A stretch of 27,085 bases of DNA from NCBI GenBank assembly GCA_910585615.1, contig CAJUFO010000060.1, positions 1 through 27,085 on the forward strand. Direction: 5' to 3'. The notes under the pieces were generated by a model. The model had not been told where the DNA came from, did not search any database, and saw only the letters and a list, made by a program, of their open reading frames with translations. A program made the translations under genes and the position numbers. Positions 14,341 to 22,556 of this stretch are shown piece by piece (the first letter of the stretch is position 1; every line of letters begins with the position of its first letter). The DNA comes from an uncultured Acetatifactor sp. (GTDB lineage: Bacteria > Bacillota > Clostridia > Lachnospirales > Lachnospiraceae).

Positions 14341-17300
14341 GAATCCCAATGTAAAAAGAGTAATGGTCATTGGCTCCGGCCCCATCGTCATCGGCCAGGC
14401 GGCGGAGTTCGACTACGCGGGCACCCAGGCCTGCCGCTCCCTGAAGGAGGAGGGCGTGGAGGTGATTTTGGTGAACTCCAATCCCGCCACCATCATGACA
14501 GACCGGGACATCGCGGACAAGGTGTACATCGAGCCCCTCACCGTCCAGGTGCTGGAGCAAATCATAGAGAAGGAGAAGCCGGACAGCATCCTGCCCACCC
14601 TGGGCGGCCAGGCGGGCCTGAATCTGGGGATGGAGCTGGAGGAATCCGGGTTCCTGAAGGCCCACGGCGTGACCCTTCTGGGAACCACCGCCGCCACTAT
14701 CCGCAACGCCGAGGGGCGGCAGGAGTTCAAAGACCTGATGGAGCGCATCGGAGAGCCCTGCGCAGCTTCCAAGGTGGTGGAGACCGTGGAGGAGGGAGTG
14801 GAATTCGTGGGCTCCATCGGCTATCCCGTGGTGCTGCGCCCAGCCTACACCCTGGGAGGCTCCGGCGGCGGCATCGCCTACAACCAGGTGCAGCTGGAGG
14901 AAATTCTGGAGAATGGCCTGCGTCTCTCCCGGGTGGGCCAGGTGCTGGTAGAGCGCTGCATAGCGGGCTGGAAGGAAATCGAGTACGAGGTCATGCGGGA
15001 CAGCGCGGGGAACTGCATCACGGTCTGCAACATGGAGAACATCGACCCGGTGGGCGTGCATACGGGAGACAGCGTCGTAGTCGCTCCCTCCCAGACCCTG
15101 GGCGACAAGGAATACCAGATGCTGCGCACCTCCGCCCTGAACATCATTAATGAACTGCAGATTACCGGAGGCTGCAACGTGCAGTTCGCCCTGCATCCCA
15201 CCAGCTTTGAATACTGTGTCATCGAGGTGAACCCCAGGGTGAGCCGTTCCTCCGCCCTGGCCTCCAAGGCCACGGGCTACCCTATCGCCAAGGTGGCGGC
15301 CAAAATCGCGCTGGGCTATACTTTGGACGAGATCAGGAACGCCATCACCCGGAAGACCTACGCCAGCTTTGAGCCCGCCCTGGATTACTGCGTGGTGAAG
15401 ATTCCCAGGCTTCCCTTCGATAAATTCATCACGGCCAAGCGCACGCTGACCACCCAGATGAAGGCCACTGGCGAGGTCATGGCAATCTGCGATAGCTTTG
15501 AGGGGGCCCTGATGAAGGCCATCCGCTCCCTGGAGCAGCATGTGGACTGTCTTCTGGACTATGATTTCAGCGGGCTGAGCGTGGATGAGCTGAAGTCCAG
15601 GCTGAAGGTGGTGGACGACAGGCGGATCTGGATGATTGCCGAGGCTGTCCGCAAGGGCGTCAGCTATGAGGAGATTCACGACATCACAATGATAGATGTC
15701 TGGTTCATTGATAAGATTGCAATCCTGGTGGAGATGGAGGAGGCCCTGCGGACACAGGAGCTGACTCCGGATCTGCTGCGTGAGGCCAAGCGGATAGAGT
15801 TCCCGGACAGTGTGATTGCAAGGCTCACCGGAAAAAGCCAGGCGGACATCCGGGCCATGCGCCATGAGAACAGCATCCGTGCGGTCTACAAAATGGTAGA
15901 CACCTGCGCGGCGGAGTTCGCTGCGTCAACTCCCTATTACTATTCCGTATATGGCGGGGAGTGCGAAGCAAGTGCGGAGACTACGAACCATCGGAAGAAA
16001 GTCCTGGTCCTGGGCTCCGGCCCCATCCGCATCGGCCAGGGCATCGAGTTCGACTATTGCTCCGTGCATGCCACCTGGGCCTTCTCCAGGGCCGGGTACG
16101 AGACCATCATCATCAACAACAACCCGGAGACCGTGAGCACGGACTTCGACATCGCGGACAAGCTCTACTTCGAGCCGCTGACCCCGGAGGACGTGGGGGC
16201 CATCGTGGACATCGAGAAGCCGGACGGGGCAGTGGTGCAGTTCGGCGGCCAGACCGCCATCAAGCTCACGGAGAGCCTGATGAAGATGGGAGTGCCCATT
16301 TTGGGCACCAAAGCCGAGGATGTGGACGCCGCGGAGGACAGGGAGCTTTTCGACAAAATCCTGGAGGAGACGGGCATTCCCCGGGCGGCGGGCGGAACGG
16401 TGTACACCGCCGAGGAGGCCAAGGCCGTGGCGAACCGCCTGGGCTATCCCGTGCTGGTGCGGCCTTCCTATGTGCTGGGCGGCCAGGGCATGCAGATTGC
16501 CATTTCCGACCAGGAGATTGAGGAGTTCATGGCCATCATCAACCGCATCGCTCAGGACCACCCCATTTTGGTGGACAAATATCTCCAGGGCAAGGAAATT
16601 GAGGTGGACGCGGTCTGCGATGGCACGGACATCCTGATTCCCGGCATCATGGAGCATATCGAGCGCACGGGCGTGCACTCCGGGGACAGCATCTCCGTCT
16701 ACCCCGCCCATACCATCGGGAAGCTGGTGAAGGACAAGATTGCGGAGTATACCAGGCGGCTGGCAAAGGCGCTGCATGTAAAGGGACTTATCAATATCCA
16801 GTTCATCGCCATTGGAGAAGACGTATACGTCATCGAGGTGAACCCACGCTCCTCCCGGACGGTGCCCTATATCAGCAAGGTGACGGGCATCCCCATCGTG
16901 AATCTGGCCACGGAGGTCATCCTGGGCAGGACCATAAAGCAGCTTGGCTACGAGCCTGGCCTGCAGCCGGAGGCCCAGTATTATGCCATCAAGATGCCGG
17001 TATTTTCCTTCGAGAAGATTCGCGGGGCGGAGATCAGCCTGGGGCCCGAGATGAAGTCCACGGGAGAGTGCCTGGGGATAGCGAAGGAGTTCCACGAAGC
17101 CCTCTATAAGGCGTTTTTAGGCGCAGGGGTGAACCTGCCCAGGCATAAGAACATGATCATCACGGTAAAGGATGCGGACAAGGGCGAGGCCATCGAAATC
17201 GGACGGCGCTTCGCGAAGCTGGGCTATACCATCTACGCCACCAGGAGCACTGCCGCGGCGCTGAACGAGGCGGGGGTCAAGGCCAGGAAGGTGAACAAGA

Positions 17301-17533
17301 TTTCCCAGGAATCACCCACCGTCATGGACCTGATTCTGGGACACCGCATCGACCTGGTAATCGACACCCCCACCCAGGGGCGGGACAAGTCCCGGGACGG
17401 CTTCCTGATTCGCCGTACTGCCATAGAGACAGGGGTCAACTGCCTGACCTCCCTGGACACCGCCAGGGCCCTGGTGACCAGCCTGGAGAACGCGGGACGG
17501 GAGCTGACGCTGGTGGACGTGGCGCGGCTGTAG
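14333..17533 (+). CDS. carB: Carbamoyl-phosphate synthase, large (synthetase) subunit
   Basis: CarB uses bicarbonate, two ATP and CarA-derived ammonia to form carbamoyl phosphate. The 1066-residue length is standard. Two homologous ATP-grasp halves are seen: the first begins VMVIGSGPIVIGQAAEFDYAG and the second, near residue 557, KVLVLGSGPIRIGQGIEFDYC. Each half contains the ATP-grasp glycine loop and NPR metal-site motif (VNPRVSRSSALASKATGYP and VNPRSSRTVPYISKVTG). The C-terminal MGS-like allosteric domain starts near residue 940 (MIITVKDADKGEAIEIGRRFAKLGYTIYAT). The ATG at 14333 has AAAGGGGG about nine bases upstream. Long antisense open frames here are GC-composition artefacts. Confidence 0.97.
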   Translation: MPKNPNVKRVMVIGSGPIVIGQAAEFDYAGTQACRSLKEEGVEVILVNSNPATIMTDRDIADKVYIEPLTVQVLEQIIEKEKPDSILPTLGGQAGLNLGMELEESGFLKAHGVTLLGTTAATIRNAEGRQEFKDLMERIGEPCAASKVVETVEEGVEFVGSIGYPVVLRPAYTLGGSGGGIAYNQVQLEEILENGLRLSRVGQVLVERCIAGWKEIEYEVMRDSAGNCITVCNMENIDPVGVHTGDSVVVAPSQTLGDKEYQMLRTSALNIINELQITGGCNVQFALHPTSFEYCVIEVNPRVSRSSALASKATGYPIAKVAAKIALGYTLDEIRNAITRKTYASFEPALDYCVVKIPRLPFDKFITAKRTLTTQMKATGEVMAICDSFEGALMKAIRSLEQHVDCLLDYDFSGLSVDELKSRLKVVDDRRIWMIAEAVRKGVSYEEIHDITMIDVWFIDKIAILVEMEEALRTQELTPDLLREAKRIEFPDSVIARLTGKSQADIRAMRHENSIRAVYKMVDTCAAEFAASTPYYYSVYGGECEASAETTNHRKKVLVLGSGPIRIGQGIEFDYCSVHATWAFSRAGYETIIINNNPETVSTDFDIADKLYFEPLTPEDVGAIVDIEKPDGAVVQFGGQTAIKLTESLMKMGVPILGTKAEDVDAAEDRELFDKILEETGIPRAAGGTVYTAEEAKAVANRLGYPVLVRPSYVLGGQGMQIAISDQEIEEFMAIINRIAQDHPILVDKYLQGKEIEVDAVCDGTDILIPGIMEHIERTGVHSGDSISVYPAHTIGKLVKDKIAEYTRRLAKALHVKGLINIQFIAIGEDVYVIEVNPRSSRTVPYISKVTGIPIVNLATEVILGRTIKQLGYEPGLQPEAQYYAIKMPVFSFEKIRGAEISLGPEMKSTGECLGIAKEFHEALYKAFLGAGVNLPRHKNMIITVKDADKGEAIEIGRRFAKLGYTIYATRSTAAALNEAGVKARKVNKISQESPTVMDLILGHRIDLVIDTPTQGRDKSRDGFLIRRTAIETGVNCLTSLDTARALVTSLENAGRELTLVDVARL

Positions 17534-17605
17534 CGGCCAGGAAGCCCTTTGGAGGAGCAGGATTTATGAGGGGGTCATATGAGATGGAACAGGAGAGAAA
17601 GAAGG

Positions 17606-19231
17606 ATGAATATGACCAATGAACCTAAAATACTGAAGAACAAGACGTTTCTGTACCTGACGGAATTCTTCGCGGGCATGTCCGTGATGGCCGTGGAGCT
17701 GGGGGCCAGCAGGCTTCTGGCCCCGTATTTCAGTTCGTCTCAGATCGTGTGGACGATCATCATCGGCACCATCATGATCGCCATGGCCCTGGGGAACATC
17801 TACGGCGGGCGCAGCGCGGACAAGAATCCGGATCCCGGGAAGCTCTACACAAGGATGCTGATAGCGGCGGTGTGGATTTCGGCCATTCCCGTGGTGGGGA
17901 AGTACATCATCCTGGGAATCTCGGCGCTGCTGATCTTCTCTGTGAGCTCGAATTTCCTGATTGTGGCTGCCTTTGCGGCCTGCATGGTGATATTCGTGTT
18001 TCCGCTGTTTTTACTGGGCACGGTGACGCCCTCCCTGGCCAAGTACTCCGTGGGCAATCTGGAGGAGAGCGGCAAGGTGGTGGGGACACTGGGGGCCTTC
18101 AACACCATCGGCAGCATCATCGGCACCTTTGTGCCCACCTTTGTGACGATTCCCTCTGTGGGGACTTCCGTCACCTTCCTGATTTTCGCCGGGATTCTGC
18201 TGGCGTTGGCTGTCGCTTATTTTATCAGCGCGGCGGGAAAGAAGGGGGTCTCTAAGCTGGGAAGGGCTGCTGCTGCCCTTCTGTGCTATCTGCTGTGCTG
18301 CGTTTTGGGGTATTCCGACAGCTTCGCCTTCTGGGAGACCAATCTGGCCTATGAGGGGGAGTCGGTCTACAATTATCTCCAGGTGAAGGAAAATGACAGG
18401 AGCGTCATACTTTCCACCAATGTGCTCTTCGGCGTCCAGTCCATCTATATGAAGGAGCAGGGGCTCACGGGCATGTACTATGATTACGCCATGGCCGCGC
18501 CGCTGATGGTGGAGGGAAAGTCGCCGGAGGACTGCAGGGTGTTGATCCTGGGCATGGGCACCGGCACCTATGCCACCCAGTGCAGGAAGTACTATGGGGA
18601 CATGGAAATCGAGGGCGTGGAGATCGACGAGAAGATCACAGCCCTTTCCCGGGAGTATTTCCACCTGCCGGAGGACGTGCCCGTGACCACCTATGACGGA
18701 AGGGCTTTCCTGAATGCGGTGGAGGAGAAATATGACGTGATTATGGTGGACGCCTATCAGGACATCACCATTCCCTTCCAGATGTCCTCGGTGGAGTTCT
18801 TCACATTGGTGAAGGAGCATCTGGCGGAAAACGGCGTCATGGTTGTCAACATGAGCATGCGGGGCAGGGAGGAGGGCAATATCAACCAGTATCTGGCCGA
18901 TACCATCTCCTCTGTGTTCAGCCAGGTCTATACGGCTGACGTGGCAGGCTCTACCAACAGAGAGCTGTTCGCGTCGGATAACGCGAAGATGCTGGCGAAT
19001 CTGGAGGCCGGCAGAGAGCGGCTGCAGGATGGGGGCCTCTATGGAATGATGGAGAGGGCATCCCAGGGATTGGAGCGCTATGCGCCCGGGCAGTATGTGC
19101 TGACGGATGACAGGGCGCCGGTGGAGCTTTTGAGCATACAAGTGATCGACGACCTGATTGGGGACGAGGTGTCCTATTATAAGCGGATTTATGAGGAAGA
19201 GGGTATTCGGGGGCTGTTGGAGGCTTTTTAA
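17606..19231 (+). CDS. Membrane protein with C-terminal spermidine-synthase-like domain
   Basis: The 541-residue protein combines about seven hydrophobic segments in residues 8-240 (beginning FLYLTEFFAGMSVMAVELGASRLLAPYF) with a soluble Rossmann domain. This is the 'fused MFS/spermidine synthase' type. The nucleotide-binding loop ILGMGTGTY is near residue 315, followed by EGVEIDEKI and TYDGRAFL. At D382 the sequence reads VDAYQD, where true spermidine synthases have the DxxDP putrescine-binding motif, so polyamine synthesis is doubtful. The role may be methyl or aminopropyl transfer to an envelope substrate, but this is unknown. AGGAGAG lies nine bases before the ATG at 17606; an alternative start at 17579 adds only basic residues. 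It follows carB by 72 bp and may be cotranscribed. Confidence 0.8.
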   Translation: MNMTNEPKILKNKTFLYLTEFFAGMSVMAVELGASRLLAPYFSSSQIVWTIIIGTIMIAMALGNIYGGRSADKNPDPGKLYTRMLIAAVWISAIPVVGKYIILGISALLIFSVSSNFLIVAAFAACMVIFVFPLFLLGTVTPSLAKYSVGNLEESGKVVGTLGAFNTIGSIIGTFVPTFVTIPSVGTSVTFLIFAGILLALAVAYFISAAGKKGVSKLGRAAAALLCYLLCCVLGYSDSFAFWETNLAYEGESVYNYLQVKENDRSVILSTNVLFGVQSIYMKEQGLTGMYYDYAMAAPLMVEGKSPEDCRVLILGMGTGTYATQCRKYYGDMEIEGVEIDEKITALSREYFHLPEDVPVTTYDGRAFLNAVEEKYDVIMVDAYQDITIPFQMSSVEFFTLVKEHLAENGVMVVNMSMRGREEGNINQYLADTISSVFSQVYTADVAGSTNRELFASDNAKMLANLEAGRERLQDGGLYGMMERASQGLERYAPGQYVLTDDRAPVELLSIQVIDDLIGDEVSYYKRIYEEEGIRGLLEAF

Positions 19232-19252
19232 GATAGGCTCAGGTTCTTGAAA

Positions 19253-19387
19253 TCATCCCAATATAGCCTGTACCGGCAGGATTCTGTGGTTGTACTTATT
19301 CCGGAAGATTTTCAGGGGCTGCAGTTCTGCCCTCAGCTTTACATCCAGCAAATCGGACATGGCTAACAGCAGTTCCTCGTTGGTCAT
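19253..19387 (-). pseudogene. Truncated remnant of a coiled-coil protein gene
   Basis: The minus-strand frame from the ATG at 19387 reads MTNEELLLAMSDLLDVKLR and continues AELQPLK, nearly the same as the start of the intact coiled-coil gene at 24752 (MTDNELLLALSGMLDKKLK, AELQPIK). It then diverges and stops after 44 residues, losing the coiled-coil repeats and the C-terminal domain. Its ribosome binding site is also poor (AAGAAGATG) where the intact gene has AAAGGAGGTG. The upstream region shares the stem-loop described separately. It most likely represents a decayed paralogue, although a short functional peptide cannot be excluded. It is convergent with the spermidine-synthase-like gene and ends 21 bp from it. 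Confidence 0.7.
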
Positions 19388-19413
19388 AATGATTCATCTT
19401 CTTAAAAATATCC

Positions 19414-19451
19414 TTACCCGGCCGTTCCCTGCCCCGGGTAAGGAGACTATA
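19414..19451 (-). promoter_or_regulatory. Promoter-proximal stem-loop, copy 1
   Basis: On the minus strand, TTACCCGG pairs with CCGGGTAA (plus 19414-19421 and 19434-19441) around the loop GGCAGGGAACGG. A -10-like TATAGT (plus 19446-19451) stands at the same distance as in copy 2, placing transcription start at the stem. No -35 is recognisable; a perfect inverted repeat overlaps that place. Confidence 0.6.
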
Positions 19452-19476
19452 GGAAGCAAGTATAGCTTCCTATAGT
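19446..19476. repeat. 12-bp perfect inverted repeat
   Basis: ACTATAGGAAGC (19446-19457) and GCTTCCTATAGT (19465-19476) are separated by 7 bp. It overlaps the putative promoter of the coiled-coil remnant and could be a hairpin or an insertion scar. Confidence 0.75.
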
Positions 19477-19483
19477 TGGATGC

Positions 19484-19506
19484 GGCGCACAGGACGCGCC
19501 TTTTAT
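19484..19506 (+). terminator. Possible terminator for the carAB-side operon
   Basis: GGCGC (19484-19488) pairs with GCGCC (19496-19500) and TTTTAT follows. The stem is only 5 bp, so it is weak, but the position between convergent genes fits. Confidence 0.45.
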
Positions 19507-19531
19507 CAGAAGCGAAGAGCATGCTTCTGAT
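19505..19531 (-). terminator. Hairpin downstream of the GH2 gene
   Basis: ATCAGAAGC (19505-19513) pairs with GCTTCTGAT (19523-19531), loop 9 nt. On the minus strand it is followed by AAAAGG rather than a T-run, so it may stabilise the 3' end instead of terminating. Confidence 0.45.
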
Positions 19532-19566
19532 TGGACGAAAAATGTCAGCAGAAAGAGAATATTCCT

Positions 19567-21282
19567 TTAATCTTCGATGGCTGCCTTCCTGCTGTTGATT
19601 TTCCGGAAGATCTCCATATCCATCTTGGGCTTCCTGTCATAGGTATAGAGCCCGTTGACCTCCTGCTCCACATCGTAGAGCTGTGTATAGCAGAAGCCGA
19701 ACATGTGGGGATTGTCCAGCAGGGCGTCCGTCAGGCCCCGATAGCGGGCGATGTATTCCTCCTCTGTCTTGGGCCCGTCCCCGTAGCCCCAGCTGTCCGC
19801 CAGGCTCCCTTCCACGTCCCATTTGATTCCGCCGTACTCGCTGATGAACACGGGAATGCCCGGCACAGGAGTCTGCCTGTCCGCCATGCGGTCCGTCAGG
19901 GGGCCTCCCTTTGCGAATTCCTCATAAGAGGCGGCGAACACGGCCGGATCCTGCTCATAGTCGTGCATGTCGTAGATATCCGTCACCACATGGTAGTTGC
20001 CGCTGGTGTCGATGCAGGGCCTGGTGGTGTCGAACAGCTTTGTCATCCGGTAGACCATGGCCAGCAGGTCATTGTCCTGCCTGCGCCCCTCGTAGTCCCA
20101 GGTCTCGTTGAAGGGGCACCAGCCTACGATGGCGGGATGGTTGAAGTCCCGGTCCAGGGCCTCCATCCACTCCGGCAGGAAGCATTTCAGACCGTCGGGC
20201 CTGCTGAGATCCAGCCCCCAGTTTCCCTGCTCCCCCCACACCAGATAACCCATCCGGTCGCAGTGATAGAGGAAACGCTCCTCGAATATCTTCTGGTGGA
20301 GCCTGGCGCCGTTGAAGCCGGCCTCCATGGAAAGCCGGATGTCCCGCTGCAGCGCTTGGTCGGAAGGGGCCGTGTAAATGCCGTCCGGATAGAAGCCCTG
20401 ATCCAGCACCAGCCTCTGGAACACGGATTTGCCGTTGATCAGGACGCGCTCCCCCTCCAGACGGATCTCCCGCATGCCGAAATAGCTGCTTACGCTGTCC
20501 TCCCCGAAGGAGAGCTTCAGGTCGTAGAGGCGTCCGGCGCCGGTCTCCCAGAGATGCAGCTCGGAGAGGGGGATATCGAGGGTGGCGTTCCCGGCCGTTG
20601 CTTTTGCCTGGGCCTGTCCGCAGATTTTTCCTTCATAGGAGGCCTCCGCAGAGAGGATTCCCTCCCCCACGGTGACGGCGCGGACGGTGACGGAGCTCTC
20701 CGCGATATTGGGGTAATAGTATACTTTTTCGATATATGCCTTCGGCAGGAACTCCAGCCACACGGTCTGCCAGATCCCCGTGGTGCGGGTGTAGTCGCAG
20801 CCCTGGGAATGGAAGAGACCGCTCTGTTTCCCCTTGCACTGCCTGCCGCTGCGGGTGTCGTCCCTGGCGTAGAGGGTCAGGGTGTTCACGCCCTCTTTGG
20901 CGTATTTGGTGATGTCGAAGCTAAAGGACACATATCCGCCCCTGTGGGTTCCGGCCTCCTGACCGTTCACCCAGAGACGGCACTCGTAATCCACCGCCCC
21001 GAAGTGCAGGCGCACGCGTCCCTCCAATTGTTCTTTGGTCAGTTCCGCTTTTTTCTGATACCATACCGCCGGTATGAAATCCTTGTACCCGATGCCGCTC
21101 AGGTCGCTCTCCGGACAGAACGGGACCTGAATCTTCCTGTCCAGCCCGTCCCTTTCATAAAACCTGCGCTCCACGCCGCTGCAGCCGAAGTCAAAGGCGA
21201 AATCCCACTCGCCGTTGAGGTTCTGCCAGTTCTCCCGCTGCATCTGGGGCTTTGGATGCTCTGTTCTCGCCGCTTGTGCCAT
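19567..21282 (-). CDS. Glycoside hydrolase family 2 enzyme
   Basis: The 571-residue protein has the GH2 layout: an N-terminal jelly-roll sugar-binding domain (ENWQNLNGEWDFAFDFG through VNGQEAGTHRGGYVSFSFDIT), an immunoglobulin-like middle domain (about 185-285) and a TIM barrel. The acid/base glutamate is E393 in PFNETWDY and the nucleophile is E482 in FISEYGG. GH2 includes beta-galactosidases, beta-glucuronidases, beta-mannosidases and others, so the sugar specificity cannot be read from this. There is no signal peptide, which suggests cytoplasmic action on imported oligosaccharides. The ATG at 21282 has AGGAGGG eight bases upstream; the open frame continues to 21921 but that part is antisense to araC. 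It is divergent from an AraC regulator that probably controls it. Confidence 0.93.
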   Translation of the reverse strand: MAQAARTEHPKPQMQRENWQNLNGEWDFAFDFGCSGVERRFYERDGLDRKIQVPFCPESDLSGIGYKDFIPAVWYQKKAELTKEQLEGRVRLHFGAVDYECRLWVNGQEAGTHRGGYVSFSFDITKYAKEGVNTLTLYARDDTRSGRQCKGKQSGLFHSQGCDYTRTTGIWQTVWLEFLPKAYIEKVYYYPNIAESSVTVRAVTVGEGILSAEASYEGKICGQAQAKATAGNATLDIPLSELHLWETGAGRLYDLKLSFGEDSVSSYFGMREIRLEGERVLINGKSVFQRLVLDQGFYPDGIYTAPSDQALQRDIRLSMEAGFNGARLHQKIFEERFLYHCDRMGYLVWGEQGNWGLDLSRPDGLKCFLPEWMEALDRDFNHPAIVGWCPFNETWDYEGRRQDNDLLAMVYRMTKLFDTTRPCIDTSGNYHVVTDIYDMHDYEQDPAVFAASYEEFAKGGPLTDRMADRQTPVPGIPVFISEYGGIKWDVEGSLADSWGYGDGPKTEEEYIARYRGLTDALLDNPHMFGFCYTQLYDVEQEVNGLYTYDRKPKMDMEIFRKINSRKAAIED

Positions 21283-21315
21283 TGTAAGACCCTCCTGTCT
21301 TCCTTTCGTTTTCTG

Positions 21316-21334
21316 CATATGCTTCCAGCATATG
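21316..21334. promoter_or_regulatory. Palindrome in the GH2 leader
   Basis: CATATGC (21316-21322) and GCATATG (21328-21334) flank TTCCA. It lies between the GH2 gene and the minus-strand -10-like TATACT (plus 21364-21369), so it may be a leader hairpin or an operator. Confidence 0.45.
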
Positions 21335-21418
21335 TCCTGTCTGCCGTTTTCCGGGACAGATATAGTATAGTCGCATCCGGTCTCCTTTTCCATGGAAATT
21401 AGTTGCGTAAATGTACAA

Positions 21419-21463
21419 AATAGTGCTATAGCTATTCCATTTCGGGACCGGAGGATGTATAAT
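21419..21463 (+). promoter_or_regulatory. AraC-gene promoter with palindromic operator candidate
   Basis: A consensus TATAAT (21458-21463) has a weak -35 TTCCAT (21435-21440) at 17 bp. Just upstream the perfect palindrome GCTATAGC (21425-21432) is nested in AATAG (21419-21423) and CTATT (21432-21436). The site lies between divergent genes and could bind the AraC protein. Confidence 0.5.
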
Positions 21464-21510
21464 AGGAGGAAAAGCAGATAAGGAACGCCGCCGGAACCAG
21501 GAGAGATACC

Positions 21511-22380
21511 ATGCCAGACACACAGCCGGTCTTCAGACAGGGAAGAGGAGAAGAATATGCCGTCTATACAGGACAGGTATCGGCCAGCTTCGCGCCCGGC
21601 CTGGCGGGCATTACCTACCCTGACCCGCTGTATGAAATATACCGTCCCCGGGGGGATCATTATGTCTTTGAATATGTCATCTCCGGGACAGGCCATGTCC
21701 GTCAGGATGGGGAAAGCGTCACTGTGGCGGCGGGGGACGCCTACATCCTGCAGCCGGGAAGATGCCATCACTATTATTCGGACACGGAGGATCCCTGGAC
21801 GAAGATATGGTTCAATGTGGGCGGGAGCCTGGTGAGGCATCTGCTTTCCGACTACCGGCTGGAGAATGTGCTGAAGATCCCGGCCTTCGCCGACAGCAGC
21901 CATCTCTTTGCCATTTTCCACGCCATAGAGAAGGAACCGGTCCGTTCAGGGGGTGAGCTGGCGCTGCTCCTGCACAGGCATGTCCAGGCCCTCTCCGGCT
22001 TTCTGGGCAGCGAAGCCTGCGGCCAGTCCCGGGCGCTTGCCATGAAGAATTTCATAGAACAGAACGCGTCGCGGCCCCTTACCATCGACGACATCGCGGG
22101 CTGCGTCCCACTGTCCCGCTCCAGGGCCATCCATCTTTTCCGGGAGGCCTATGGCATGACGCCTTATCGCTACTATCTGTCGCTGCGGCTTGCGCTTTCC
22201 CAGTCGCTGCTGGAGCGCACGGCCATGCCCATACAGGAGATCGCGAACCGCCTGGGTTTCATGGATTATCGCCATTTTTCCGGATTTTTCAGAAAAGAGA
22301 CAGGCGTTTCGCCCTCCTGTTACAGGAAGGGGCATGGCAGACCGGCCGAGCCTGGCAGGGAGGATACGGGGAGCCTGTGA
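21511..22380 (+). CDS. AraC-family transcriptional regulator with cupin sensor
   Basis: The 289-residue protein has an N-terminal cupin-like ligand-binding domain (about residues 35-110: YEIYRPRGDHYVFEYVISGTGHV, then VAAGDAYILQPGRCHHYY) and a C-terminal AraC DNA-binding domain. The two helix-turn-helices are visible as ALAMKNFIEQNASRPLTIDDIA-SRSRAIHLFREAYGMTPYRYY and MPIQEIANRLGFMDYRHFSGFFRKETGVSPSCYRK. Such proteins usually activate sugar-use genes when the sugar binds the cupin domain. The divergent GH2 glycosidase is the likely target. The ATG at 21511 has AGGAGAG five bases upstream. No transporter gene lies in the immediate cluster, so the inducer is unknown. Confidence 0.93.
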   Translation: MPDTQPVFRQGRGEEYAVYTGQVSASFAPGLAGITYPDPLYEIYRPRGDHYVFEYVISGTGHVRQDGESVTVAAGDAYILQPGRCHHYYSDTEDPWTKIWFNVGGSLVRHLLSDYRLENVLKIPAFADSSHLFAIFHAIEKEPVRSGGELALLLHRHVQALSGFLGSEACGQSRALAMKNFIEQNASRPLTIDDIAGCVPLSRSRAIHLFREAYGMTPYRYYLSLRLALSQSLLERTAMPIQEIANRLGFMDYRHFSGFFRKETGVSPSCYRKGHGRPAEPGREDTGSL

Positions 22381-22439
22381 GATGCAGGGATGTGGAGGCG
22401 GCACTGCGGGATGGCAGGGGCAGGAAGCCGGGAAGATTT

Positions 22440-22469
22440 TTGAATAAAAGGGATAAATTTACATATACT
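22440..22469 (+). promoter_or_regulatory. Probable promoter for superoxide dismutase
   Basis: TTGAAT (22440-22445), an 18-bp spacer and TATACT (22464-22469) give a plausible sigma-A promoter about 85 bp before the gene. A small AGGGA-TTTC-TCCCT hairpin follows in the leader. Confidence 0.6.
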
Positions 22470-22556
22470 TTCCACAGAACCGTAAATGTTCCGGCAGGGA
22501 TTTCTCCCTCCGGGCCTGAAAAAAGCCTTGACGGCAGACTGAGAGGTAACTGATTT

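Noticed and set aside
14174..17095. Long minus-strand frames opposite carA/carB
   Set aside because: They are composition shadows of GC-rich codon third positions; they are rich in H, G, L and R and match no family, while the plus strand encodes CarA/CarB.
19531..21402. 623-codon plus-strand frame opposite the GH2 gene
   Set aside because: The minus strand is a complete GH2 enzyme with both catalytic glutamates; the plus frame is antisense without ribosome site or motifs.
21283..21921. Upstream extension of the GH2 frame
   Set aside because: The extension runs antisense through the AraC gene, and the ATG at 21282 has a strong ribosome binding site and the proper GH2 start.
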